In this document: one piece after another, positions 25,494 to 33,461 of the stretch
Layout of the letters: each line of letters starts with the position of its first letter
How positions within the stretch are numbered: the stretch's first letter is position 1
Assembly (NCBI RefSeq): GCF_024055725.1
Contig: NZ_JAMXMX010000019.1
Coordinates: 62,001-126,000 of the forward strand
From: Actinoallomurus spadix
Lineage (GTDB): Bacteria; Actinomycetota; Actinomycetes; Streptosporangiales; Streptosporangiaceae
Length of the DNA: 64,000 bases
Direction of reading: 5' to 3'
Translations under genes and position numbers: made by a program
The notes under the pieces: model-generated
Told to the model about the DNA's origin: nothing
Databases searched by the model: none
What the model saw: the letters and a program-made list of their open reading frames with translations, nothing else

Positions 25494-26129
25494 ATGAGCT
25501 GGAGCAGGGACGAGATCGCCGCGCGGGCGGCGGCCGAGCTTTCCGACGGGATGTACGTCAACCTGGGCATCGGGCTGCCGACGCGCATCCCCGGACATCT
25601 GCCCGCGGGTGCCGACTTGGTGATCCACTCGGAGAACGGCGTGCTGGGCGTCGGCCCGTACCCGGCCGAGGACGAGGTCGATCCCGACCTGATCAACGCG
25701 GGCAAGGAGACGGTGACGGTCCGTCGTGGCGCGTCGTTCTTCGACTCGGCGCTGTCGTTCGGAATGATCCGCGGCGGTCACGTGGACGTGGCCGTGCTCG
25801 GCGCCATGCAGGTGTCGGCCCGCGGCGACCTGGCGAACTGGGCCGTCCCCGGAAAGATGATCAAGGGGATGGGCGGGGCGATGGACCTCGTCCACGGCGC
25901 CCGGCGGGTGATCGTGGTGATGGAGCACACCGCCAAGGACGGCAGCCCGAAGATCGTAAAAGAGTGTTCCCTGCCGCTGACCGGCGCGGCCTGCGTCCAG
26001 CGGATCATCACCGACCTGGGCGTCCTCGACGTCACCCCGGACGGCCTGGTCCTGATCGAGACCGCGCCCGGCGTGAGCGAGCAGGAGATCCGCGACCGCA
26101 CCGAACCCCCGATCGGAGCACCTCGATGA
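25494..26129 (+). CDS. pcaJ: 3-oxoadipate CoA-transferase, beta subunit
   Basis: 211 residues. The catalytic glutamate lies in [13 protein letters not shown], the family's active-site motif, and [20 protein letters not shown] is the usual late region. It forms the active enzyme with PcaI. The stop overlaps the pcaH start (ATGA). The 37-bp gap to pcaI holds its ribosome-binding site (GGCGGGAA). Confidence 0.94.
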   Translation: MSWSRDEIAARAAAELSDGMYVNLGIGLPTRIPGHLPAGADLVIHSENGVLGVGPYPAEDEVDPDLINAGKETVTVRRGASFFDSALSFGMIRGGHVDVAVLGAMQVSARGDLANWAVPGKMIKGMGGAMDLVHGARRVIVVMEHTAKDGSPKIVKECSLPLTGAACVQRIITDLGVLDVTPDGLVLIETAPGVSEQEIRDRTEPPIGAPR

Positions 26130-26797
26130 CCGACCCGAACCCGCCCTACCTCTACCCGCCGTACGGGAGCACGCCGCTGCGGGCGCCGTCCCGGCCACTG
26201 GTGATGCCCAGTTACGGGCCCGACGCGATCGAGCTGGTCAGCCCCGTTTTCGGCCACGAGGAACTGGGCCTGCTCGACAACGACCTGACCAGGCAGCACT
26301 CCGGAGACCCGATCGGCGAACGGATCATCGTCACCGGCCGGGTCCTGGACTCCGGCGGGCGCCCGGTGCCGAACGCGCTGGTCGAGATCTGGCAGGCGAA
26401 CGCCGCCGGGCGGTACATCCACCTGCGCGAGCAGCACCCGGCGCCGCTCGACCCGAACTTCACCGGCGCGGGCCGCTGCCTCACCGACGCCGACGGCCGC
26501 TACCGCTTCGTCACGGTCAAGCCGGGCGCCTACCCGTGGGGGAACCACCACAACGCCTGGCGGCCCGCGCACATCCACTTCTCGGTGTTCGGGACGGCGT
26601 TCACGCAGCGGCTGGTCACCCAGATGTACTTCCCCGGCGACCCGCTGTTCGCCTACGACCCGATCTTCCAGTCGATTCCCGACGAGAAGGCCAGGGAACG
26701 CCTCGTCTCCCGGTTCGACATCGACACGACCGTGCCGGACTGGTCCCTCGCCTACCAGTGGGACATCGTCCTCGGCGCGACCCCCACGGAGGCCTGA
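26126..26797 (+). CDS. pcaH: Protocatechuate 3,4-dioxygenase, beta subunit
   Basis: 223 residues of the intradiol dioxygenase fold. The non-haem iron ligands are the two histidines in WRPAHIHFS (about 150) plus tyrosines upstream ([20 protein letters not shown] region). The N-terminal [20 protein letters not shown] is characteristic of the beta chain. With PcaG it opens the protocatechuate ring to 3-carboxy-cis,cis-muconate. It overlaps pcaJ by 4 bp and shares one base with the pcaG start (TGATG), giving tight translational coupling. Confidence 0.95.
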   Translation: MTDPNPPYLYPPYGSTPLRAPSRPLVMPSYGPDAIELVSPVFGHEELGLLDNDLTRQHSGDPIGERIIVTGRVLDSGGRPVPNALVEIWQANAAGRYIHLREQHPAPLDPNFTGAGRCLTDADGRYRFVTVKPGAYPWGNHHNAWRPAHIHFSVFGTAFTQRLVTQMYFPGDPLFAYDPIFQSIPDEKARERLVSRFDIDTTVPDWSLAYQWDIVLGATPTEA

Positions 26798-27330
26798 TGA
26801 GCACCCCCTCGCAGACGGTCGGCCCGTTCTTCGGCTACGCCCTCCCGTACGCCGACGGCCCGTACGTCGTCCCGGAGTGGCATCCGGATTCGATCCGGAT
26901 CCGCGGCCGGGTCCTGGACGGCGCGGGCGAACCGCTGCCGGACGCGCTCGTGGAGATCTGGCAGGCCGACGCGGACGGCAACGTGGCCCGTGGCGGCGGC
27001 GCGCTGCGGCGGGCCGGCAAGGACTTCTCCGGCTTCGGGCGCTGCGGAACCGACGCGGCCGGGAACTTCTGGTTCTCCACGATCAAGCCTGGCGGCCCGG
27101 CCCCGTACATCGCGGTGCTGGTCTTCGCCCGCGGCCTGCTCAAGCCGGTCGCGACCCGGATCTACTTCCCCGGCGAGCCCGGCAACGCCACGGACCCGGT
27201 GCTGTCCGCCGTGCCGGTGGACCGGCGTGACACGCTGGTCGCCGTACAGGAGGGCGAGCGGTCCTACCGCTTCGACGTCCACCTGCGAGGAGAACAGGAG
27301 ACCGTGTTCTTTGAGCGGTACTTCGGCTGA
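26797..27330 (+). CDS. pcaG: Protocatechuate 3,4-dioxygenase, alpha subunit
   Basis: 177 residues, short as usual for the alpha chain. TPSQTVGPFFGYALPY and [12 protein letters not shown] are diagnostic, and PYIAVLVFARGLLKPVATRI follows. It lacks the iron-binding histidines, as alpha subunits do, but completes the active site. The start overlaps the pcaH stop; the end overlaps the probable pcaB start by 20 bp. Confidence 0.95.
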   Translation: MSTPSQTVGPFFGYALPYADGPYVVPEWHPDSIRIRGRVLDGAGEPLPDALVEIWQADADGNVARGGGALRRAGKDFSGFGRCGTDAAGNFWFSTIKPGGPAPYIAVLVFARGLLKPVATRIYFPGEPGNATDPVLSAVPVDRRDTLVAVQEGERSYRFDVHLRGEQETVFFERYFG

Positions 27331-28699
27331 CCTGCTGTCCCCGGTCGCCGCCGGCACCGTGGCCGCGGAGGCGACGTCCGCCGAGGCGTGGGTGCGCGCA
27401 CTGATCGACGCGGAGGCGGCCCTGGCCCGGGCCCAGGCCCGTCTCGGGCTGATCCCCGGCGACGTCGCGAACGCCCTCGCGGGCGCCCGGATCGACCCGG
27501 CCGACCTGGCCGTACGGGCGCGCGGCGCGGGCAACCCGGTCGTGCCGCTGGTCGCCGCGCTGCGCGAGGTCGCGGGCGACCAGGTCCACGCGGGCGCGAC
27601 CAGCCAGGACATCATGGACACCGCCGCGATGCTGGTCGCGTCGCGCGTCCGCGCGGCGATCCTCGCCGACCTCGGCCGTACGGCGGACGCCCTTACGGGC
27701 CTGGCCCGCCGGCACCGGGACACCCCCATGGCGGGGCGGACGCTCGGACAGCAGGCCGTGCCCACGACGTTCGGGCTGCGGGCCGCCGGCTGGCTCGCCG
27801 CGGTCGCGGAGGCGCGGGACCGGCTCGCGGCCGTACGGCTGCCCACCCAGCTCGGCGGGGCCGCCGGAACCCTGGCCGCGCTCGGCACCACCGAACTGCT
27901 GCCGCTGTTCGCCGAGGAGACCGGGCTGGCCGAGCCGGTGCTGCCCTGGCACACGCTGCGCGCGCCCGTCGCCGAGCTCGGCGCCGCGCTCGCCCTCGTC
28001 GCCGGCGCCCTCGGCAAGATCGCCACGGACGTCGTGTTGCTCGCCCAGACCGAGATCGGGGAGGTCGCCGAGCCGGCGGCGCCCGGCCGCGGCGGATCCT
28101 CGGCCATGCCGCACAAGCGCAACCCGGTCCTCGCCACGATGATCCGGTCGGCCGCGCTGCGGGTCCCGGCGTACGTCCAGATCCTGCTCGCCGCCCAGGC
28201 CGCCGGCCTCGACCGGCCGACGGGGGAGTGGCACGCGGAGTGGCAGCCGTTCAACGACTGCCTGCGCCTGGTCGGCGGCGCCGCCGAGACCGCCGCCGAG
28301 CTGACCGCGGGCCTGGAGGTCTTCCCGGACCGCATGCGCGCCAACCTCCGTGAAGAGCTCCTCGCCGAGTACGTCGCCGGGCGGCTCGCCGAACGAGAGG
28401 GCCGGGCGGCCGCCAAGGAGACCGTCGCGCGGGACGTGCGCGAGGGACGCCCGCTCGGCGACCTGCTGCCGCGGGACGACCGCGCGGACGGTGGTACCGG
28501 CCCCGCTTCGGCGCCGCGCGGCGGATCCGGGCGGCGTGCGGAGGCTGCCGGAGACGACGGCTCCGCGCGGAGCGGCGGGCCCGGCACGGCGTTCGGAGTC
28601 GACCTGGCCGAGGTGATCGGCCGCGCGCCGGAGCTCGTGGACCGCGCCCTCGACGCCTACGGGCAGGCGACTGAGCCGGAAAGGATCCGCGGTGAGTGA
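27311..28699 (+). CDS. pcaB: 3-carboxy-cis,cis-muconate cycloisomerase
   Basis: 462 residues of the fumarase/aspartase superfamily. The signature loop is GGSSAMPHKRNPVLATM, with AGATSQDIMDTA and GRTLGQQAVPTTFG upstream. It lactonises 3-carboxymuconate to 4-carboxymuconolactone. The start is taken as TTG at 27311, giving the expected LSGTSADLLSPVAAGT N-terminus, with AGGAG 11 bases upstream and a 20-bp overlap with pcaG; no in-frame ATG or GTG fits as well. A 40-residue glycine/alanine-rich insertion near residues 395-435 (GGTGPASAPRGGSGRRAEAA) is unusual and not part of the fold. Overlaps pcaD by 8 bp. Confidence 0.93.
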   Translation: MSGTSADLLSPVAAGTVAAEATSAEAWVRALIDAEAALARAQARLGLIPGDVANALAGARIDPADLAVRARGAGNPVVPLVAALREVAGDQVHAGATSQDIMDTAAMLVASRVRAAILADLGRTADALTGLARRHRDTPMAGRTLGQQAVPTTFGLRAAGWLAAVAEARDRLAAVRLPTQLGGAAGTLAALGTTELLPLFAEETGLAEPVLPWHTLRAPVAELGAALALVAGALGKIATDVVLLAQTEIGEVAEPAAPGRGGSSAMPHKRNPVLATMIRSAALRVPAYVQILLAAQAAGLDRPTGEWHAEWQPFNDCLRLVGGAAETAAELTAGLEVFPDRMRANLREELLAEYVAGRLAEREGRAAAKETVARDVREGRPLGDLLPRDDRADGGTGPASAPRGGSGRRAEAAGDDGSARSGGPGTAFGVDLAEVIGRAPELVDRALDAYGQATEPERIRGE

Positions 28700-29441
28700 G
28701 CTGAACCATCGTCTCGACGGCCCGGAGGAGGCGCCGGTCCTGGTCCTGGGCCCCTCCCTCGGCACGACACTCGACCTGTGGCGGCCGCAGCTCCCGGCGC
28801 TGGCCGGTCCGTGGCGGACCCTCCGGTTCGACCTTCCCGGCCACAACGGTTCCCCCGCGATCCACGGCTCGATCGCGGACTTCGCGGACGCGGTCGCCGG
28901 CCTGCTCGACCAACTCGGCATCGGCCGCGCCGCCTACGCGGGAGTGTCCCTGGGCGGGGCGATCGGCACCGCCCTCGCGCTGCGCCACCCGGACCGGCTC
29001 ACGAGCCTGGCGCTGTGCTGCACCTCGGCGCGGTTCGGGGACCCGGGCCCGTGGCACGAGCGCGCCGCGCGCGTCCGGGCGGTCGGCCTGGAACCGCTGA
29101 CCGGCATGTTCCTGGAACGCTGGTTCACCGCCGGTTACGCCGGTCCCGGCGTGGCCGCCGTACGGGACATGCTGCGGCGGATCGACCCGGAGGGGTACGC
29201 CGCGTGCTGCGAGGCGCTCGCCGCCTTCGACGCACGGGACCGGCTCGGCGACGTGGCCCTCCCCACCGTGGTCATCGCGGGCGCCGAGGACGTGGCGACC
29301 CCGCTGGACCACGCCGAGATCCTCGCCTGGGGGATCCCCGGGGCGGAGCTGGTCGTGGTGCCCGGGGCCCACCTGGCCGGTCTGGAGAGCCCCGGCCCGG
29401 TCACCGAGGCACTGGTACGCCACTTGGAGAGGACGGCATGA
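28692..29441 (+). CDS. pcaD: 3-oxoadipate enol-lactonase
   Basis: 249 residues, alpha/beta hydrolase. The nucleophile elbow is GVSLGGA near 96, the acid is expected at GAEDVATPLDHA, and the histidine in PGAHLAGLES. It hydrolyses 3-oxoadipate enol-lactone. In several actinobacteria pcaD is fused to pcaC as pcaL; here they are separate with a 4-bp ATGA overlap. The GTG start lies inside the end of pcaB. Confidence 0.94.
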   Translation: MSELNHRLDGPEEAPVLVLGPSLGTTLDLWRPQLPALAGPWRTLRFDLPGHNGSPAIHGSIADFADAVAGLLDQLGIGRAAYAGVSLGGAIGTALALRHPDRLTSLALCCTSARFGDPGPWHERAARVRAVGLEPLTGMFLERWFTAGYAGPGVAAVRDMLRRIDPEGYAACCEALAAFDARDRLGDVALPTVVIAGAEDVATPLDHAEILAWGIPGAELVVVPGAHLAGLESPGPVTEALVRHLERTA

Positions 29442-29815
29442 GCGAGGGGATGAGGGTTCGCCGGGAGGTCCTCGGCGACGCGCACGTGGACCGCGCGCAG
29501 GCGCGCACGACGGAGTTCACCGCCGACTTCCAGGACTTCATCACGCGGTACGCGTGGGGGGAGATCTGGACCCGGCCCGGCCTGGACCGCCGGACCCGCA
29601 GTTGCGTGACGCTGACCGCGCTGGTCGCCCGCGGGCACCTGGACGAGCTCGCGATGCACGTGCGCGCGGCGCTCCGCAACGGCCTCACGGTGGATGAGAT
29701 CAAGGAAGTCCTGCTGCAGACCGCGGTATATTGCGGTGTCCCGGCGGCCAACTCCGCCTTCGCGGTCGCCCAGCGCGTCCTCGTGGAGGAGGGTGTCGTC
29801 GCCGACAGTGAATGA
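29438..29815 (+). CDS. pcaC: 4-carboxymuconolactone decarboxylase
   Basis: 125 residues of the AhpD/CMD fold: RSCVTLTALVARGHLDELAM, HVRAALRNGLTVDEIKEVLL, QTAVYCGVPAANSAFAVAQ. The conserved histidine is in the AMHVRAAL helix; the enzyme is cofactor-free. It decarboxylates 4-carboxymuconolactone to the enol-lactone used by PcaD. Last gene of the operon. No pcaF follows, which is unusual. Confidence 0.95.
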   Translation: MSEGMRVRREVLGDAHVDRAQARTTEFTADFQDFITRYAWGEIWTRPGLDRRTRSCVTLTALVARGHLDELAMHVRAALRNGLTVDEIKEVLLQTAVYCGVPAANSAFAVAQRVLVEEGVVADSE

Positions 29816-29838
29816 TCGATTTCCCTCCGTGTTCACTC

Positions 29839-29858
29839 TGAGCGTAATCTGTCGCTCA
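29839..29858. terminator. Inverted repeat after pcaC
   Basis: TGAGCG (29839-29844) and CGCTCA (29853-29858) can form a 6-bp stem with an 8-base loop, 23 bp after the pcaC stop. It may be a weak terminator or an operator for the gene at 29931. Confidence 0.35.
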
Positions 29859-29930
29859 CGCTCCGCGTCGGCGGCGCGTGATCGAGTTCCCCGATCCCCC
29901 CAGGGAACGCGAAGCACGGGAGGTAGGGTC

Positions 29931-30419
29931 ATGGACGTGACGGACACCGAGCGGCGGATCAGCCAGCTCTACAACGACGTCTACGCGATCTACGACCAGC
30001 TGACGATCGTTCAGCAGACACAGCAGTCCCACGGCCGGCAGCTGACGGCGAACGGCCGTCAGCTGGTGTCCCTGAACGACACGGTCACCCGCATCTGGGC
30101 CACCCAGCAGGAGCACGGCGAGCGGCTCAACCACCTCGACAGCTCCATGGCGGTGCTGACCGAGAAGGTCGACGGGTTCGGCGAGCGCTTCGGCCAGGTC
30201 GACGAGCGCTTCGCGCAGGTCGACCAGCGGTTCGGCCAGATCGACGAGCGTTTCGCGCAGGTCGACGAGCGGTTCGGCCAGATCGATCAGCGATTCGGTC
30301 AGATCGATCAGCGATTCGGTCAGATCGACGAGCGGCTCGACGAGCACGGCAGGAAGCTCGACGAGCAGGGCAGGAAGCTGGATCTGATCATCGAGGCGCT
30401 GAACGTCCGCGCCAACTGA
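29931..30419 (+). CDS. Heptad-repeat coiled-coil protein of unknown function
   Basis: 162 residues, almost entirely helical and charged, with no signal peptide or membrane segment. Residues 86-134 are seven consecutive 7-residue units of the type RFGQIDE / RFAQVDQ, continuing as RLDEHGR, KLDEQGR, KLDLIIE to 155. Phe/Leu and Val/Ile at fixed heptad positions predict a long parallel coiled coil. The N-terminal ~80 residues also have heptad spacing (SQLYNDVYAIYDQLTIVQQT). Similar proteins occur widely in actinomycetes; no function is known to me. GGGAGG precedes the ATG. It lies between the pca operon and a strong terminator, so it may be monocistronic. Confidence 0.8.
   Translation: MDVTDTERRISQLYNDVYAIYDQLTIVQQTQQSHGRQLTANGRQLVSLNDTVTRIWATQQEHGERLNHLDSSMAVLTEKVDGFGERFGQVDERFAQVDQRFGQIDERFAQVDERFGQIDQRFGQIDQRFGQIDERLDEHGRKLDEQGRKLDLIIEALNVRAN
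30186..30332 (+). repeat. Seven 21-bp in-frame repeats
   Basis: The DNA encoding residues 86-134 of the coiled-coil protein consists of seven 21-bp units, some nearly identical (two consecutive units at 30291-30332 differ only at their last codon). In-frame 21-bp repeats let coil length change by replication slippage without breaking the frame. Confidence 0.85.
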
Positions 30420-30431
30420 TCGGAGCCCTCG

Positions 30432-30463
30432 CGCCCCGCGACCCGGTGCCGGGTCGCGGGGCG
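30432..30463. terminator. Strong rho-independent-type hairpin
   Basis: A 14-bp perfect stem (left arm CGCCCCGCGACCCG at 30432-30445, right arm 30450-30463) closes a 4-base GTGC loop 12 bp after the stop of the coiled-coil gene, followed by TTGCC. It insulates the upstream genes from the IclR gene. Confidence 0.85.
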
Positions 30464-30510
30464 TTGCCTATCGTGAAGGTCCAGGGTCCAGGGTCAAGGA
30501 AGCGGGAGTG

Positions 30511-31293
30511 ATGTCGGGTGCCGAGCGCCCGCCCAGCGTGGCGGGCAAGGTGATGGCCATCCTCGAGTCGTTCGCGCCCGGCGCCGTGCGGCTGACCCTC
30601 ACCGAGATCTGCGCTCGCGCCGGACTGCCGCTCGCGACGGGGCACCGGCTCGTCCGGGAGCTGACCGGCGGCGGCTTCCTCGAACGCCTCCCCGACGGGT
30701 CGTACCGCATCGGCACGCGCCTGTGGCGCATCGGCGCGCAGGCCTCGGCGGCGCGGAGCCTGCGCGAGCTCGCCCTGCCGCACATGGAGGAGCTGTACGC
30801 CGCCACCCATGAGAACGTCCAGCTCGCGGTGCTCAGCGGCGACAAGGCGCTCTATCTCGAACGGCTGCGCGGACCCCGGTCGGTGCCGATCGTGACGCGG
30901 GTCGCGGCCGAGCTTCCGCTGCACGCGACGGGCGTGGGCAAGGTTTTGCTCGCCTTCGCCTCAGAGGACTTCGCCGAGAAGGTCATCGCGCTGGGGCTGC
31001 CGCCGTACACCCCGCACACCGTCACCGACGCCGATCGCCTGCGGGCGTGCCTCGCCGAGATCCGGCGCTCCGGATACGCCGTGACCCGGGAGGAGATGTC
31101 CCTGGGCACGTGCTCGGTCGCGGCCCCGGTCCGTGATCCGGCCGGTGCGGTGTTCGCGGCGCTGTCGCTCGTCACCCGGCGCAACGTCGTCGATCTGCGG
31201 CGTCTGGTGCCGGCCGTCCTGGCCGCGGCGAGCGCCCTCGCCCGGGACGTCGACGCCCATGGCGGTTCCGCTGAGTGGAAGGACTGGGGGTGA
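30511..31293 (+). CDS. IclR-family regulator (PobR/PcaR type)
   Basis: 260 residues. Winged helix-turn-helix at ~10-75 (VAGKVMAILESFAPG, LTEICARAGLPLATGHRLVR) and the IclR effector domain from ~95, including LPLHATGVGKVLLAF, RRSGYAVTREEMSLGTCSVA and APVRDPAGAVFAALSLV. IclR proteins such as PobR and PcaU/PcaR control 4-hydroxybenzoate and protocatechuate genes, and this one lies between pca and pobA. The same palindrome occurs at 24637 and 31266, the latter inside its own last codons. Start at ATG 30511 (AGGA ten bases upstream); a GTG lies one codon earlier. Confidence 0.9.
   Translation: MSGAERPPSVAGKVMAILESFAPGAVRLTLTEICARAGLPLATGHRLVRELTGGGFLERLPDGSYRIGTRLWRIGAQASAARSLRELALPHMEELYAATHENVQLAVLSGDKALYLERLRGPRSVPIVTRVAAELPLHATGVGKVLLAFASEDFAEKVIALGLPPYTPHTVTDADRLRACLAEIRRSGYAVTREEMSLGTCSVAAPVRDPAGAVFAALSLVTRRNVVDLRRLVPAVLAAASALARDVDAHGGSAEWKDWG
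31266..31280. promoter_or_regulatory. Palindrome upstream of pobA, inside the iclR 3' end
   Basis: TTCCGCTGAGTGGAA matches the pcaI site TTCCGCTCAGCGGAA at 13 of 15 positions. It falls in the last codons of the IclR gene (SAEWKDWG), about 70 bp before the pobA ATG, so the coding sequence doubles as a putative operator. Confidence 0.55.
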
Positions 31294-31348
31294 CGGCCGC
31301 GGCGTCGGCGCGAGGATCGTCCCGAGGACGTACGAAAGAGGATGATCG

Positions 31349-32512
31349 ATGCGCACGCAAGTGGCGATCGCCGGGGCCGGACCGGCCGGACTGCTGCTCT
31401 CTCACCTGCTGCGACTGCGCGGCATCGACTCGGTGGTGCTGGAGAGCCGGGACCGCGCCTACGTGGAGAAGCGGCAGCGGGCCGGAATGCTGGAGCAGGG
31501 CACCGTGGACGTTCTCCGCGACAGCGGCGTCGGAGAACGGCTCGACCGCGAGGGCCTCACCCACCACGGTCTGGAACTGCGCTTCGACGGCGCCGGGCAC
31601 CGGATTCCGCTGTCCGAGCTGACGGGCGGGCGAACGGTGACGGTCTACGCGCAGACCGAGATCGTCAAGGACCTGATCGCCGCGCGGCTGGCCGCCGGGG
31701 GAGAGATCCACTTCGAGACCGAGGTGCTCTCGGTCGACCCGGGCGCGCCGACGGTGACCTTCCGCCGTGACGGTCGCGTCGAGACGCTGGAGTGCGACGT
31801 CATCGCGGGCTGTGACGGCTTCCACGGGGTCTGCCGCCCGGCCGTGCCGGACACGCGCGTCCACGAGCGCGAATATCCCTTCGCGTGGCTGGGCATCCTC
31901 GCGGACGTCCCACCGTCCACCGACGAGCTGATCTACGCGTACAGCGAGCGTGGCTTCGCGTTGCACAGCCTGCGCTCCCCGAAGATCAGCAGGCTGTACC
32001 TCCAGGTCGACCCGGCCGAGGACATCGCCGCGTGGCCCGACGAGCGGATCTGGTCCGAACTGCGGGCGCGGTTCGCCACCGACGACGGGTGGGAGCTGCG
32101 GGACGGGCCCATCCTCGAGAAGTCGATCACCCCGATGCGCAGCTTCGTCGCGGAGCCGATGCGCCACGACCGCCTGTTCCTCGCCGGGGACGCCGCGCAC
32201 ATCGTCCCGCCCACCGGGGCGAAGGGCCTGAACCTCGCGATCTCCGACGTCGTCGTCCTCGCCGAGGCGCTGGGCGCCTGGTACGACTCCGGGACGACCG
32301 AACTGCTCGACGCGTACTCCGACACGTGCCTGCGGCGCGTGTGGCGGGCCGAGCACTTCTCGTACTGGATGACGACGCTGCTGCACAAGGACCCCCGCCA
32401 GGACGCCTTCGGACATCGCCTCCAGCTGTCCCACCTGGAGTACGTCGCCGCGTCGAAGGCGGCCGCGACGACGCTGGCCGAGAACTACGTGGGAGCCGCC
32501 CCGCTCCTCTGA
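31349..32512 (+). CDS. pobA: 4-hydroxybenzoate 3-monooxygenase
   Basis: 387 residues, collinear with p-hydroxybenzoate hydroxylase. The FAD motif is IAGAGPAGLLLSHLLRLRG; RAGMLEQGTVDVLRDSGVG is diagnostic for PobA, as are YAQTEIVKDLIAARLAAGG and GDAAHIVPPTGAKGLNLAIS. It converts 4-hydroxybenzoate to protocatechuate with NAD(P)H and O2, feeding the pca operon upstream. The ATG at 31349 follows GAGGATGATCG. Expression is probably controlled by the IclR protein from the preceding gene. Confidence 0.96.
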   Translation: MRTQVAIAGAGPAGLLLSHLLRLRGIDSVVLESRDRAYVEKRQRAGMLEQGTVDVLRDSGVGERLDREGLTHHGLELRFDGAGHRIPLSELTGGRTVTVYAQTEIVKDLIAARLAAGGEIHFETEVLSVDPGAPTVTFRRDGRVETLECDVIAGCDGFHGVCRPAVPDTRVHEREYPFAWLGILADVPPSTDELIYAYSERGFALHSLRSPKISRLYLQVDPAEDIAAWPDERIWSELRARFATDDGWELRDGPILEKSITPMRSFVAEPMRHDRLFLAGDAAHIVPPTGAKGLNLAISDVVVLAEALGAWYDSGTTELLDAYSDTCLRRVWRAEHFSYWMTTLLHKDPRQDAFGHRLQLSHLEYVAASKAAATTLAENYVGAAPLL

Positions 32513-32545
32513 CGGCGCGGTCCCGCCTCCGGCGGGGGCGGACGG

Positions 32546-33391
32546 TCAGAAGATCCCCTTGGGCGGGGGCGGTGACGGGCGGGCGGTCGCGTCGGTGGCC
32601 GGGGCGGCGCCGGAGGCGAACCTCGTCAGCTCCTCCCCGTCCAGGACCCGGCCGGGGAAGGGGTCCCCGGCGGCCTTGCGGGTGAGCTCCGCGACGGGCG
32701 GCGGCGTCCGCCCGGCGATGAGGATCAGGTTGCCGAACCGGCGGCCGCGCAGCACGGCGGGGTCGGCGATGAGGCAGACCTCCGGCAGCACGGCCCGCAG
32801 CGTCGCGACCTGCGTCCGGGCGAACGTCAGCGGCGCGCCGTCGGCGACGTTCGCGGCGTACCACCCGTCCGCGCGCAGCGCACGGGCCACGGCGGCGGCG
32901 AACTCCACCGTCGTCAGGTGCGCGGGCGACCGGGTCCCCGCGTAGGCGTCCCCGATGACCAGGTCGAAGGAGTCCTCGGGGGCCCGCGTCAGGACCTCAC
33001 GGGCGTCGCCGTGCCGGATGCGGATCCGATGGCCCTTCTCCAGCGGCAGTTCACGCCGGACGAACTCGATGAGCGCCGCGTCGATCTCGACCACCTGCTG
33101 GGTCGAGCGGGGCCGGGTCGCGGCGACGTAGCGCGGCAGCGTCAGCGCGCCGCCGCCCAGGTGCAGCACCCGCAGCGGCTGCCGCGCCGGAGCCGCCAGG
33201 TCGACGACGTGGCCGAGCCGCCGCACGTACTCGAAGTCGAGGTAGGCCGGGTCGTCGAGGTCCACGTGGGACTGCGGCGCGCCGTCCAGCATGAGGACGT
33301 GGGCCCGGGGGCGGTAGGGGTCGGGGATCAGCTCCACGGTGCCGGAGTCGACCGTCGCCTCCACCACGCGGGTGCTCTGCCGGTGTGCCAC
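32546..33391 (-). CDS. Spermidine synthase-like methyltransferase-fold protein
   Basis: 281 residues. The Rossmann core has VLHLGGGALTLPRYVAATRP (motif I), QVVEIDAALIEFVRRELPL (acidic loop), IRHGDAREVL and FDLVIGDAYAG, as in polyamine aminopropyltransferases and their actinobacterial relatives. The C-terminus is proline-rich (PSPPPPKGIF). Many actinobacterial members of this size are annotated as fused-MFS or spermidine synthase-like without proven aminopropyl transfer. Start GTG 33391. Convergent with pobA; divergent from the gene at 33462. Confidence 0.82.
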   Translation of the reverse strand: MAHRQSTRVVEATVDSGTVELIPDPYRPRAHVLMLDGAPQSHVDLDDPAYLDFEYVRRLGHVVDLAAPARQPLRVLHLGGGALTLPRYVAATRPRSTQQVVEIDAALIEFVRRELPLEKGHRIRIRHGDAREVLTRAPEDSFDLVIGDAYAGTRSPAHLTTVEFAAAVARALRADGWYAANVADGAPLTFARTQVATLRAVLPEVCLIADPAVLRGRRFGNLILIAGRTPPPVAELTRKAAGDPFPGRVLDGEELTRFASGAAPATDATARPSPPPPKGIF

Positions 33392-33461
33392 CGGCCCACA
33401 TTAATCGACCTGCGTACGGAGCAGTGATCGCGATACGGTGCGTGCTGCCAGAAAGGGGGGC

